The notes under the pieces: generated by a model
Database searches by the model: none
Told to the model about the DNA's origin: nothing
Seen by the model: the letters and a program-made list of their open reading frames with translations, nothing else
Made by a program: the position numbers and the translations under genes
From: Clostridium sp. CAG:221
GTDB taxonomy: Bacteria; Bacillota; Clostridia; Clostridiales; Clostridiaceae
Reading direction: 5' to 3'
Assembly (NCBI GenBank): GCA_000435835.1
Contig: FR883421.1
Coordinates: 1 to 61,838, forward strand
Length of the DNA: 61,838 bases
Part shown: positions 24,652 to 33,699 of the stretch, one piece after another
Layout: the number at the start of each line of letters is the position of its first letter
Position numbering within the stretch: position 1 is the first letter of the stretch

Positions 24652-26655
24652 ATGGAAGAAAACAAAAATAATCTTAATGGACCACAAAAAAAGAATAATA
24701 ACAATAATAAAAAATATTTAATTATATACGTAATTGTGGCATTTATGTTTATATACTCTTTCAACTATGCAAAAAATATGCTAACAACACAAGAAATATC
24801 ATATAACAAGTTTATGCAACTTGTAAAAAATGGTGAAATTTCAGAAGTTAGAACTGAAGGTGACTCACTTGTAATAACACCTAAAGAAGGAAGTTCAGAA
24901 AGCGGAAAAATGCTTTATACAGGTGAAGTTTTAGATCCTAATTTAGTAGAAACATTACAAAATAATGGTGTTGAATATTATGGAAATATAACAGAGCAAC
25001 AATCAATGATTATGGAGTTATTGGTTTATTACATAGTACCAATATTACTAATGTTCTTCTTATTTAAGTTCCTATTTAGAAAAATGGGTGGAAAATTTGG
25101 TGCTGGTCCAATGAACATGGGAAAAAGCAATGCAAAAATGTATGTTGAAACAGATGTAAAAGTTACTTTTGATGATGTTGCAGGACAAGATGAAGCAAAA
25201 GAAAGTTTAACAGAAATAATAGATTTCTTAAATAATCCAGCAAAATATGCAAGCATAGGTGCTAAATTACCTAAGGGTGCATTATTAGTTGGGCCTCCAG
25301 GTACAGGTAAAACTCTTATAGCTAAAGCTGTTGCTGGAGAAGCAAAAGTACCATTCTTCTCAATGTCAGGTTCAAACTTTGTTGAAATGTTTGTTGGGAT
25401 GGGTGCTGCTAAAGTTAGAGACTTATTTAAAGAAGCAGAAAAACATGCACCATGTATTATCTTTATCGATGAAATAGATTCAATAGGTAAGAGTAGAGAT
25501 AACCAAATGCAATCTAACGATGAAAGAGAACAAACTTTAAATCAGTTATTAACTGAAATGGATGGATTTGATGCAACAAAAGGAATAGTAATTCTAGGAG
25601 CAACAAATAGACCAGAAATATTAGATAAAGCATTACTTAGACCAGGTAGATTCGATAGAAGAGTTATTGTTGATAGACCTGACCTTATTGGTAGAAAAGC
25701 TATTTTAAAAGTTCATAGTAAGGACGTTAAATTAGCAGATGATGTTGATTTAGATTCAATTGCTAAAGGTACACCAGGTGCAGTAGGGGCAGATCTTGCT
25801 AATATGATAAATGAAGCAGCTATAAGAGCTGTTAAACATGGTAGAGATGAAGTAATTCAAGAGGACTTAGAAGAAGCTGTAGAAGTAATTATAGCTGGTA
25901 AGGAAAAGAAAGATAGAATTCTTTCTAAGCAAGAAAGAAAAATTGTTGCATTCCATGAAGTTGGTCATGCTCTTGTAGCAGGATTGTTAGAAGGTACTGA
26001 TCCAGTTCATAAGATTACAATAGTACCAAGAACCATGGGAGCTTTAGGATATACAATGCAGCTACCAGAAGAAGAAAAATATCTTGTTTCTAAAGAAGAA
26101 ATGTTAAATCAAATTACTGTAATGCTTGGTGGAAGAGCTGCAGAAGAAGTTGTTTTCAACATGGTTTCTACAGGAGCTTCAAATGATATTGAAAGAGCTA
26201 CTCAATCAGCAAGAAGTATGGTAACTGTATATGGTATGACTGAAAGATTTGATATGATGGCTTTAGAATCTATTCAAAATAGATATTTAGATGGTAGAGC
26301 AGTAAGAAACTGTAGTGAAGAAACTTCAACTTTAGTTGATGAAGAAATCTTAAAGATAATTAGACAATGTCATAATAAGGCCATTGAATTATTAACTGAA
26401 AATAGAGATCTTCTAGATGAAATATCAGAATACCTTTTAGAAAAAGAAACTATTTTTGGTACAGACTTTGAAAGATTTATTTACAACAAGTATCCTGAAC
26501 TTAAGAAGATTAAAGAAAAGGAAAAAGAAGAAAATAAATTAGATTTAGAAAAAGAAGAAAATAATGATGATCATGAGGCTAAGGAAGAAAACCATGAAAA
26601 TCATGAAGATAAAGAAAATGAAGTAGCTAGTACAATTGATATGATAATTGAATAG
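24652..26655 (+). CDS. ftsH: ATP-dependent zinc metalloprotease FtsH
   Basis: FtsH is a membrane-anchored hexameric AAA protease that degrades misfolded and regulatory membrane and cytosolic proteins. In the 667-aa protein two membrane helices (about residues 24-40 and 122-142) flank an extracytoplasmic domain. The AAA domain has GPPGTGKT (about 212), IIFIDEID and the second region of homology with RPGRFDRR. The zinc site is FHEVGHALVA (about 435), HEVGH instead of the more usual HEAGH. The C-terminal 50 residues are very acidic and Lys/Glu/Asn/His rich. AGGAGAT precedes the ATG. Confidence 0.96.
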   Translation: MEENKNNLNGPQKKNNNNNKKYLIIYVIVAFMFIYSFNYAKNMLTTQEISYNKFMQLVKNGEISEVRTEGDSLVITPKEGSSESGKMLYTGEVLDPNLVETLQNNGVEYYGNITEQQSMIMELLVYYIVPILLMFFLFKFLFRKMGGKFGAGPMNMGKSNAKMYVETDVKVTFDDVAGQDEAKESLTEIIDFLNNPAKYASIGAKLPKGALLVGPPGTGKTLIAKAVAGEAKVPFFSMSGSNFVEMFVGMGAAKVRDLFKEAEKHAPCIIFIDEIDSIGKSRDNQMQSNDEREQTLNQLLTEMDGFDATKGIVILGATNRPEILDKALLRPGRFDRRVIVDRPDLIGRKAILKVHSKDVKLADDVDLDSIAKGTPGAVGADLANMINEAAIRAVKHGRDEVIQEDLEEAVEVIIAGKEKKDRILSKQERKIVAFHEVGHALVAGLLEGTDPVHKITIVPRTMGALGYTMQLPEEEKYLVSKEEMLNQITVMLGGRAAEEVVFNMVSTGASNDIERATQSARSMVTVYGMTERFDMMALESIQNRYLDGRAVRNCSEETSTLVDEEILKIIRQCHNKAIELLTENRDLLDEISEYLLEKETIFGTDFERFIYNKYPELKKIKEKEKEENKLDLEKEENNDDHEAKEENHENHEDKENEVASTIDMIIE

Positions 26656-26664
26656 CATTTATAT

Positions 26665-26717
26665 TTAAGGAGTTAGGATAAATATATCTTAACTCCTTAA
26701 GTTACTATTGTAAGGAG
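26665..26717 (+). promoter_or_regulatory. Alternative hairpins in the ftsH-helD gap
   Basis: TTAAGGAGTTAGGATA (26665-26680) pairs with TATCTTAACTCCTTAA (26685-26700) with one G.U pair, but there is no U-run. The second arm's CTCCTTA (26693-26699) can instead pair with TAAGGAG (26711-26717), the ribosome binding site of the next gene. The two folds exclude each other, so this could tune helD translation or be a simple transcription pause. Confidence 0.4.
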
Positions 26718-26725
26718 GTATTACT

Positions 26726-28828
26726 TTGGATAAATATCAATTTCTAAAGGAAGAAGAAAGATTAGATTATACTTTACAGACGTTAAATGAGGAAATTTTA
26801 AACTACATAGAAAAAAGAAAAGAGATAGCTAATTACATATTAGATTATAGAAAAAACTTCATAGAGGAACATAAAGATGATGAAGATGCTTTAATGGAGT
26901 ATTTTGATCATGAGAGATATGTTAAGGAAGAATCTTATAAACAAATTGATAAAAAGCTAATGGAGCTTACTAAGCTTAAGGAAACTCCATACTTTGGGAA
27001 GGTAATTTTCAGTGATGAAGATGAATGTCAAGAAGAAATATATGTAGGAAGATATGGACTTACTAAAGACGCTACTTTTGAAAATGTAATAATAGATTGG
27101 AGAGCTCCAATAGCTTCATTATTTTATAAGGGGTCATTAGGGCCAGCCACATATAAGACACCAGATGGAGAACTACCAGCTGACATATTAGCTAGAAGAC
27201 AGTTTGTTATCAAAAAAGGTTCTCTACAAGGATATTTTGATTCAGAAGTTGATGTTAAAGATGAAATTCTTCAAATGATTCTTTCTTCTAACTCAGGAGA
27301 AAAACTAAAAGATATAGTAATGACAATTCAACAAGAACAAGATGATATCATTAGAGAAGAGAGAATGAAGGTTGTAGTGGTAAATGGAGTTGCTGGTTCA
27401 GGAAAAACTACCATAGCCCTTCATAGAGTAGCTTATCTTTTATATAACTACAGACAACAATTAGGTAATAAGGTATTAGTCTTAGGACCAAATGATATAT
27501 TTGTTGATTACATCAGTGAAATACTTCCTACTTTAGGTGAAAGTGATGTGGATGAAGAGACTTTTGCTGGTTTTGCCATGAAAGAAATAGGTTTAACTGA
27601 AGATGTCCTTGATTTTACAGCTTATTTAGAAGAAGTATTAAAAGGAAATGAAGAAGTAGTAAAAGAAATCAGGTATAAATCAAGTGAAGAATTCATTAAG
27701 TTCCTTGATGAAAAATGCATAGAGTTTGAAAATGAATACTTTAAGCTACAAGCACTTAATGCCTTTGGTGAAGAAGTAGTACCATTAAATGAAGTAGAAG
27801 ATTTATTTGAAAAACACTATAAATATATGCCTTTATTTAGAAGAAGCCAAAAAGTTAAAAGAGTTCTTATATCAAAATTAAAAGATAAGAGAGATGAAAA
27901 GGTAAGAGAAATAAATGCTGCATTTAAAGCTAAGCTTGAAGCAATGTCAGATGAGGAAAAGAATATTGAACAAAACAATTTAGAATTCCAAAGACGCAAT
28001 GACATAAGAGATGTTGTAAGAGAAGTGATGAATGTAAAAGCAGAGCTAGAAAACTGGATAGATAATGAAAGTATAGTTGATATTTATAAGAAGTTTATGA
28101 ACATAGATATGTTATCATACTTAGATCTTCCAGCAATACTATACTTAATGATTAAGCTTGATGGAAAGAAATCTAAGTCAGAAATCAAACATATAGTTAT
28201 TGATGAAGCACAAGATTATAGCATGCTTCAATTCTTAGTGCTTCAAGGATTAACTGGCTGTAGAAGCTATACTGTTGTAGGTGATGTTAACCAAAGACTT
28301 GTAAAGATTGATGAAGTACCTGCCATGTTAAGATTAGAAGAGCTTTATGGAAAATTTGTTAAGAGATTTGATTTAAATAAGAGCTATAGATCAACACAAC
28401 AAATTATGGAATATGCAAGTAAATTATTAGATGAAAATGCTATAGTTCCATTTGTAAGAAAAGGTAAATATGATGTGGAAGAAGTTGAAATTAATGATAA
28501 AGAAGATTTAATTGATACTATTTTAGAAACCTTAGAAGAATATGATGATGAAAACTATGAAAATATAGCTGTTATAACAAAAGATAAAGATGAACTTCAA
28601 AGAATAGCACCAGAACTTAAAAAGTTCACTAAAATTATGGCCTTTGATAAAGCAGATATAATTTATAGAGGTGGAAAAGTTATCGTTCCATCATACTATG
28701 CTAAAGGTCTTGAGTTTGATGGAGTTATAGTTGTAAATTTTGATGATAATACTGATGATTTAGTTAAATACATTATGGCAACTAGAGCTTTACATCAACT
28801 TAAAATTATAAATTATAAGGGAAAATAA
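26726..28828 (+). CDS. HelD-like superfamily 1 helicase / RNA polymerase recycling factor (TTG start)
   Basis: The 700-aa protein has the HelD plan: an N-terminal coiled-coil arm (about residues 1-80) that enters RNA polymerase in B. subtilis HelD, then a UvrD/Rep-type ATPase split by an insertion. Walker A is GVAGSGKTT (about 222-230), Walker B VIDEAQD (about 491), followed by GDVNQR and the motif-IV-like RSTQQI. HelD removes stalled polymerase from DNA using ATP. The start is TTG, six bases after a perfect AAGGAGGT. The C-terminus ends at ATRALHQLKI and is slightly shorter than Bacillus HelD. Confidence 0.85.
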   Translation: MDKYQFLKEEERLDYTLQTLNEEILNYIEKRKEIANYILDYRKNFIEEHKDDEDALMEYFDHERYVKEESYKQIDKKLMELTKLKETPYFGKVIFSDEDECQEEIYVGRYGLTKDATFENVIIDWRAPIASLFYKGSLGPATYKTPDGELPADILARRQFVIKKGSLQGYFDSEVDVKDEILQMILSSNSGEKLKDIVMTIQQEQDDIIREERMKVVVVNGVAGSGKTTIALHRVAYLLYNYRQQLGNKVLVLGPNDIFVDYISEILPTLGESDVDEETFAGFAMKEIGLTEDVLDFTAYLEEVLKGNEEVVKEIRYKSSEEFIKFLDEKCIEFENEYFKLQALNAFGEEVVPLNEVEDLFEKHYKYMPLFRRSQKVKRVLISKLKDKRDEKVREINAAFKAKLEAMSDEEKNIEQNNLEFQRRNDIRDVVREVMNVKAELENWIDNESIVDIYKKFMNIDMLSYLDLPAILYLMIKLDGKKSKSEIKHIVIDEAQDYSMLQFLVLQGLTGCRSYTVVGDVNQRLVKIDEVPAMLRLEELYGKFVKRFDLNKSYRSTQQIMEYASKLLDENAIVPFVRKGKYDVEEVEINDKEDLIDTILETLEEYDDENYENIAVITKDKDELQRIAPELKKFTKIMAFDKADIIYRGGKVIVPSYYAKGLEFDGVIVVNFDDNTDDLVKYIMATRALHQLKIINYKGK

Positions 28829-28996
28829 CTTATATTTAATATGGTTTTACCTGTTAGAATAATATAGAAACGGTGTGAATTTAAAAGATTTATTGGCGAA
28901 ATATAACATAAAAACACGAAAAATTTATAATTATGCAGAAAATATACTTTACATTTAAAAAAAAAAACTGTATATTAATAAGTGACAATTAGATAT

Positions 28997-29175
28997 GAAG
29001 TAGATAGAGGTTGCGATATTTAAGAGTAGATTTACGGAGGTAAGCACAAAGATGTAAATTGAAAGGAAGTTTCGCCGAAACATATGGTTGATGCTTTGAA
29101 ACTATAGTGTTGGGGTTATGTAAAATATACATAACACTGTCACAAATTCATTTGTGAAGAGCTATTACTTAACGG
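28997..29175 (+). promoter_or_regulatory. Lysine riboswitch (L-box) upstream of the YfcC transporter gene
   Basis: The L-box elements are again in order: AGATAGAGGTTGCG near 29001, AAGAGTA near 29022, CGGAGG near 29034, CGCCGAAAC near 29073, TGGGG near 29111, ACTGTCAC near 29136 and GAAGAGCTATTACTT near 29156. The outer helix pairs AAGTAGATAG with CTATTACTT. GGTTGCG deviates from the usual GGTGCG by one inserted base. Its terminator follows at 29232. The 28.83-29.33 kb gap holds nothing else. Confidence 0.85.
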
Positions 29176-29231
29176 TTATATTATTGATAATAATACTTTT
29201 ATTATAACATTTGGTATTTTAGTGATTATAT

Positions 29232-29262
29232 AGTCTTGAGTGAGAAGCTCAAGGCTTTTTTT
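29232..29262 (+). terminator. Riboswitch-controlled terminator of the YfcC gene
   Basis: AGTCTTGAG pairs with CTCAAGGCT (one G.U) around a seven-base loop, then a seven-base T-run. Confidence 0.85.
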
Positions 29263-29330
29263 ATTATTTAATAGATTATCTCCTTCAAGCTATTATGTCA
29301 AAATATTAGAAATAGGAGGATTTTAAACTA

Positions 29331-30773
29331 ATGCAAAATGTAGCAGATAACGGAAGACAAAGCTTCTGGAAAAAAGTTAGTAATGGAATAAAAGTTCCAC
29401 ATACATTAGTTATTATTTTTTCAATAATAATTTTAATGGCAATAGCAACATATATAGTACCAGGTGGTGCATATGAGAGAGTAGCTACTGAAGTTAATGG
29501 ACAAACTAGAACTGTAGTTTTAAATGATTCATTTACATATGTTGAAAATGAGGCACAAGGATTGTTCCAAGTAATGCAAGCACCAGTAAAAGGTATTGAA
29601 CAGTCAGCGGAAATTATAGCATTCTTATTCGTAGTTGGAGGTGCATTTAGTTTAATAACTAGAACAAAAGCAATAGATTCAGCTATAGCTAAGGTTGTTA
29701 ATGTTTTTAAGGGAAATGAGTTATTAATAATTCCTATTATATTCACATTATTTTCTCTTGGTGGAGCAACATTTGGTATGACTGAAGAAGCTATACCATT
29801 TATAACAATATTAGTTCCATTAATGCTTGCCTTAGGGTTTGATAGTATATTAGCAGTGGGAATAAGTTATTTAGGATGTATTGTAGGATTTGCAACAGCT
29901 ATGCTTAATCCATTTACAGTGGGAATAGCACAATCTATAGCTGAAATCCCATTATTCTCAGGGATAACATACCGTACTATTACATGGGTTATAACAACAA
30001 CTGTAGGAATTATATTCTTAATGTTTTATGCAAGAAAAATTAAGAAGAATCCTGAATTTAGCCCAATGTATAAATTAGATCAAGAAAAACGTGAAAAATT
30101 AAAAGAAACTCAAAGTGAAGAAATTAAATTTACACTTGCACATAAAATAATAATTGCTTCAATTGGTGTTTGTTTAGCAGTTATTATATGGGGAGTATTA
30201 AAAGAAGGATTCTGGATTCCAGAGATAGCAGCAGTATTCTTAATAACAGGAGTATTTGCAGGAATAGTTGGTGGATTAAAGGCTGATGAAATGGCAGAAG
30301 CATTTATATCTGGAGCTAAAGATATGATTGGAGCTGCAATGGTAGTTGGATTTGCAAGAGCTATAGTAATAATAGCAGAAAATGCTCAAATCATAGATAC
30401 AATATTATTTGGTTTATCATCATTTATAGGTAAATTACCATCATTATTAGCTGCATGCGTAATGTTACCAGTTCAAATGTTTATAAACTTCTTTGTTATT
30501 TCAGGTTCAGGGCAAGCAGCATTAACTATGCCAATATTAGCACCGTTAGGTGATTTACTTGAAATATCAAGACAAACAACAGTATTAATATTCCAATTAG
30601 GAGATGGGTTCTCAAATGCTATTTTCCCAACATCAGGAGTATTAATGGCATGTTTAGGAATGGCTGGAGTACCATATTCAAAATGGTTCAAGTGGATAAT
30701 GCCATTACAAATTATCTTATTTGCACTAGGTATTATATTCATAACTTGTGCTATGATGATGGGCTGGGCGTAA
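29331..30773 (+). CDS. YfcC family transporter, probable lysine transport
   Basis: The 480-aa integral membrane protein has about twelve helices and belongs to the YfcC/ArcD-related carrier family (VPHTLVIIFSIIILMAIATY at the N-terminus, FGMTEEAIPF, GLKADEMAEAFISGAKDM, SGSGQAALTMPILAPLGDL). Family members carry basic amino acids or dicarboxylates. The lysine riboswitch directly upstream makes lysine, or a lysine derivative, the most likely substrate; that is inference. AGGAGG lies 11 bases before the ATG. It is followed by an M20 amidohydrolase that probably belongs to the same transcript. Confidence 0.8.
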   Translation: MQNVADNGRQSFWKKVSNGIKVPHTLVIIFSIIILMAIATYIVPGGAYERVATEVNGQTRTVVLNDSFTYVENEAQGLFQVMQAPVKGIEQSAEIIAFLFVVGGAFSLITRTKAIDSAIAKVVNVFKGNELLIIPIIFTLFSLGGATFGMTEEAIPFITILVPLMLALGFDSILAVGISYLGCIVGFATAMLNPFTVGIAQSIAEIPLFSGITYRTITWVITTTVGIIFLMFYARKIKKNPEFSPMYKLDQEKREKLKETQSEEIKFTLAHKIIIASIGVCLAVIIWGVLKEGFWIPEIAAVFLITGVFAGIVGGLKADEMAEAFISGAKDMIGAAMVVGFARAIVIIAENAQIIDTILFGLSSFIGKLPSLLAACVMLPVQMFINFFVISGSGQAALTMPILAPLGDLLEISRQTTVLIFQLGDGFSNAIFPTSGVLMACLGMAGVPYSKWFKWIMPLQIILFALGIIFITCAMMMGWA

Positions 30774-30774
30774 G

Positions 30775-30872
30775 AAGTTAAGAAGTTAAGAGGTTAAGAG
30801 TTAAGAGTGAAGAGTGAAGAGTTAAGGAATAAATTCAGTAACTTTTATCTTTTCACTCTTACCTTTTACTTA
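30775..30872. repeat. Heptad-arm element, divergent copy
   Basis: The left side is seven or eight 7-bp units of AGAGTTA/AGAGTGA type, ending in AGTTAAGG AATAAA as in the other copies. The right side has the inverted counterpart CTTTTCACTCTTACC. The inner hairpins seen elsewhere are weak here. It lies between the YfcC gene and the M20 gene. Confidence 0.55.
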
Positions 30873-30917
30873 AATAAATGGCTTGATAATTTATTTAAAT
30901 ATGGGAGGAAAGAAGAA

Positions 30918-32051
30918 ATGAAGACAAGAATATATAACGAAGGTCAATTAATTAAAGAAAGATTAGCTGAAATAAGTGATTATATATATAATAATCCAGA
31001 ATTAGGAAATGAAGAATATAAGGCAGTTGAAGCATTAACTACATTTTTAAAAGAACATAATTTTCAAGTAGAGTGTCCAATAGCAGATATGGATACAGCA
31101 TTTAAAGCAACTTTTGATAGTGGAAAACCTGGAATGACCATAGGATATTTATGTGAATATGATGCATTACCTAAAATAGGACATGGATGTGGACATAATA
31201 TGATAGGTGTTATGTCATCAGGTGCAGCAGTAGCTTTAAGTAAAGTTTTAGATGAAATTGGTGGAAAGATTATAGTATACGGAACTCCAGCAGAAGAAAC
31301 TAATGGGGGAAAAGTTATTTTAGCAGAAGCTGGTGTATTTGATGAATTAGATGCAGCAATGATAGTTCATCCAGATGGAGAAACTAGAGCAAGTGGATCA
31401 AGCAGTGCTTTATATCCAATAAGATTTATATATAAAGGTAAAACAGCTCATGCAGCATCTTGTCCAGAGAAAGGAATCAATGCATTAAATAGCGTTATTC
31501 AATTATTTAATGGAATAGATGCACTTCGTCAACATGTAACACCAGATGTTAAAATGCATGGAATAATAACAAAAGGTGGAGTTGCAGCTAATATAGTTCC
31601 AGATGAAGCAGTTGCTGATTTTTACTTTAGAGCTTCTACTAAGGAAAGAGTAACTGAAGTTATAGAAAAAGTTAAAAAGATTGCAGAAGGTGCAGCTTTA
31701 ATGACTGGGGCAACTCTTGAAATGGAAAGATATGAATTACCTTATGATGATTTAAAGACTAATGAAAAATTATCAGAGATGTTTAATGAGAACTTAAGAG
31801 CATTAGGTATTACAGATATAAATCCAGCTAAAGCTACAGGTGGTTCAAGTGATATAGGAAATGTAAGTCATGTTGCACCAACTATACATCCCTATATAGG
31901 AATAACAGATTGTCCTATGGTAGGTCATAGTGTTGAAATGGCAAAGGCTACTACAACAAATAAAGCACATGATAGATTATTAATAGCTGCTTTAGCAATG
32001 GCATATACAGGTTATGATGTAATAGTTAGAAATGAAAGCTTAAGAAGCTAA
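30918..32051 (+). CDS. M20 family metallopeptidase (amidohydrolase)
   Basis: The 377-aa protein is a dinuclear-zinc amidohydrolase of the M20D type: HGCGHNM (metal ligand region, about residue 95), AEETNGGK with the catalytic glutamate, a dimerisation domain (about 180-290; HAASCPEKGINALNS) and the C-terminal HSVEMAKATTT. Relatives remove acyl or aminobenzoyl groups from amino acids or split dipeptides. Behind a lysine-riboswitch-controlled transporter, an N-acyl-lysine or lysine-peptide substrate is plausible but unproven. GGGAGG precedes the ATG at 30918; an earlier in-frame ATG would translate repeat sequence. Confidence 0.8.
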   Translation: MKTRIYNEGQLIKERLAEISDYIYNNPELGNEEYKAVEALTTFLKEHNFQVECPIADMDTAFKATFDSGKPGMTIGYLCEYDALPKIGHGCGHNMIGVMSSGAAVALSKVLDEIGGKIIVYGTPAEETNGGKVILAEAGVFDELDAAMIVHPDGETRASGSSSALYPIRFIYKGKTAHAASCPEKGINALNSVIQLFNGIDALRQHVTPDVKMHGIITKGGVAANIVPDEAVADFYFRASTKERVTEVIEKVKKIAEGAALMTGATLEMERYELPYDDLKTNEKLSEMFNENLRALGITDINPAKATGGSSDIGNVSHVAPTIHPYIGITDCPMVGHSVEMAKATTTNKAHDRLLIAALAMAYTGYDVIVRNESLRS

Positions 32052-32055
32052 AATA

Positions 32056-32207
32056 AATGATGAATTATGAATGATGAGTGATGAATTAAGGATAAAACTC
32101 GCAGAGTTTTTATATAATATATATTTTAAGAAACTCCCTAAGGAGTTTCTACTTTAATTCATAATTCATCATTAATTATTTATACTAATTTATTAGTATA
32201 AATAATT
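32056..32207. repeat. Heptad-arm hairpin element (copy 2)
   Basis: The left arm has GATGAAT/TATGAAT heptads ending in TAAGG. Then hairpin A (AAAACTC-GCA-GAGTTTT, 32094-32110), hairpin B (AGAAACTCC-CTAA-GGAGTTTCT, 32129-32150), the right arm of AATTCAT heptads, and hairpin C: a perfect 15-bp stem at 32174-32188/32193-32207 around TTTA. Hairpin C overlaps the stop codon of the small minus-strand gene and could be its terminator. Confidence 0.75.
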
Positions 32208-32345
32208 AAAAAGGTTTTCTATTTTCCTTAAAAGTGAACACTCTTCTGCTGTATAGCGGCAGTCATTACATATTCCTAAAAACATAAACCAAGAAGCTGG
32301 TGTTATGTTTTTATCTTTTGCTTCATAAGCATATTTGCTTTTCAT
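32193..32345 (-). CDS. Hypothetical small protein, 50 aa, Cys-rich
   Basis: No family is recognised. The 50-aa product reads MKSKYAYEAKDKNITPASW, then FMFLGICNDCRYTAEECSLL and a short helical tail. Cysteines in CNDC and EEC suggest metal binding or a zinc-ribbon-like knuckle. AAGGGAAG stands about eight bases before the ATG. The reading frame and site make a real gene likely. It is convergent to the M20 gene and its stop lies inside hairpin C of the repeat element. Confidence 0.55.
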   Translation of the reverse strand: MKSKYAYEAKDKNITPASWFMFLGICNDCRYTAEECSLLRKIENLFNYLY

Positions 32346-32430
32346 AAACAAGCTTCCCTTCATTAACTTTAATTTATTTTCTTATATAATAATATATTAA
32401 AGAGAAATGTAAATGATTACAAAAAATTTG

Positions 32431-33516
32431 TTATACGTAATATTTTTCTAATTTTTTAATTACTTTGTCATAAATACCATCAACAACTGAAAAATCCATT
32501 GCTGAGATGTAATAAGTTTCCAGTTCATCATGAAGTGAATGAGCCTTGTTGATAAGTTTTACAGATTTATCTATCAAATCATAAAATAGCTTTGAATTAT
32601 AATCTATTTCAGATAATTTATCGCCACTTATGGCATATTTAGAGTAGTCAGATAAGTTATAATCTATTTGTGAAAAGTTACATTTGCTTATTTCATTATT
32701 GGTTAATATGCAGGTATTTAGCTCAGGAATAAGTAAGTGTTCAATTCTTTCAGGAATAAAAGGATCATGCATATATTCAATATAATATCCTTTCTTTTGT
32801 CCACGAGAACCAATATATTTTAATATTTCAGTCTTACCATATCCTGGTCCGCCAATTAAGACATATTTAGTTTTATAATCTTCCACTATGTTTTCGGTAT
32901 AAGTAGTTATTCCACTAGGAGTTATGGCTGTTGCAAATAGATGTCGTTCATCACCATATCCACTTTTATCACGTTTAAAAATATTATTCTTTAAGTTTTG
33001 AATAAGATTAGATATCTTTGTTGAATCCAGAGATTCATAATTGATGTTACTCCAATCATCGTGTATATATTTTGCTGAACCTAAAAATCTATAAGCTCTT
33101 TTGAAATTCTTACTTATTTCTCTATTGAGAGCAATGATTTCTTTTTTATGCGGTGTTAATTTGTCTATATCTAATGCATCGCCTAAATTAATTATTTCAT
33201 CTACTGCACCAGGAGTTATTGGATCCACAATATGAGGAGATGTACCATCTAGTATTGCTACATTTAATTCTTTAACAACTATTCCATCCAATGAATTAGA
33301 GTCAGATGAACAATGGTGATATTCTATATTGTAGCCTTTATCAAAAAAATATTTTCCTACTTTCTTCATAAGTGATGATTTTCCAGTGCCAGGTCCTCCT
33401 TTTAAGCAAAGAATGCGATTGGCATTATCTTGAGTAAGTATATACCTATAAAATGAATAAAACCCTTTTGAGGTGTTTGAACCTGGGAATAAATTTATTT
33501 CTTTAGGTTTGGACAT
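32431..33516 (-). CDS. Tandem P-loop ATPase-like protein (PRK06851 family)
   Basis: The 361-aa protein is an internal duplication with two nucleotide-binding loops, GGPGTGKSS (residues 40-48) and GGPGYGKTE (about 220). Each is followed by YNIEYHHCSSDSNSLDG-like or YYIEYMHDPFIPERIEH-like segments. This is the arrangement of the conserved clostridial/bacillar PRK06851 family, whose function is unknown. A GGAGTG site precedes the ATG. It is a lone minus-strand gene, divergent from the amino-acid ABC operon. Confidence 0.75.
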   Translation of the reverse strand: MSKPKEINLFPGSNTSKGFYSFYRYILTQDNANRILCLKGGPGTGKSSLMKKVGKYFFDKGYNIEYHHCSSDSNSLDGIVVKELNVAILDGTSPHIVDPITPGAVDEIINLGDALDIDKLTPHKKEIIALNREISKNFKRAYRFLGSAKYIHDDWSNINYESLDSTKISNLIQNLKNNIFKRDKSGYGDERHLFATAITPSGITTYTENIVEDYKTKYVLIGGPGYGKTEILKYIGSRGQKKGYYIEYMHDPFIPERIEHLLIPELNTCILTNNEISKCNFSQIDYNLSDYSKYAISGDKLSEIDYNSKLFYDLIDKSVKLINKAHSLHDELETYYISAMDFSVVDGIYDKVIKKLEKYYV

Positions 33517-33620
33517 TATATCACTCCTATAAAAATGTTAATGTTATACATTATAGTGTATTCAAAAATATATAAAAAAGTAACAATTGGAAAATTATTA
33601 TGAAAATATAAAAAAAATTA

Positions 33621-33650
33621 TTGCATAAATATTAATACTTGATGTATAAT
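33621..33650 (+). promoter_or_regulatory. Promoter of the amino-acid ABC operon
   Basis: TTGCAT at 33621-33626 and TATAAT at 33645-33650 are 18 bp apart. TGCATAA at 33622-33628 and its inverse TTATGC just after the -10 (33650-33655) bracket the promoter and might be an operator. Confidence 0.5.
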
Positions 33651-33699
33651 TATGCGTGTGAAAAAGATAAATATGCATAAGTTTATGGGGGTATTTAAT

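Noticed and set aside
33621..33680. T-box or riboswitch in the amino-acid ABC operon leader
   Set aside because: The leader is under 60 bases from the -10 to the start, too short for either, and has no terminator.
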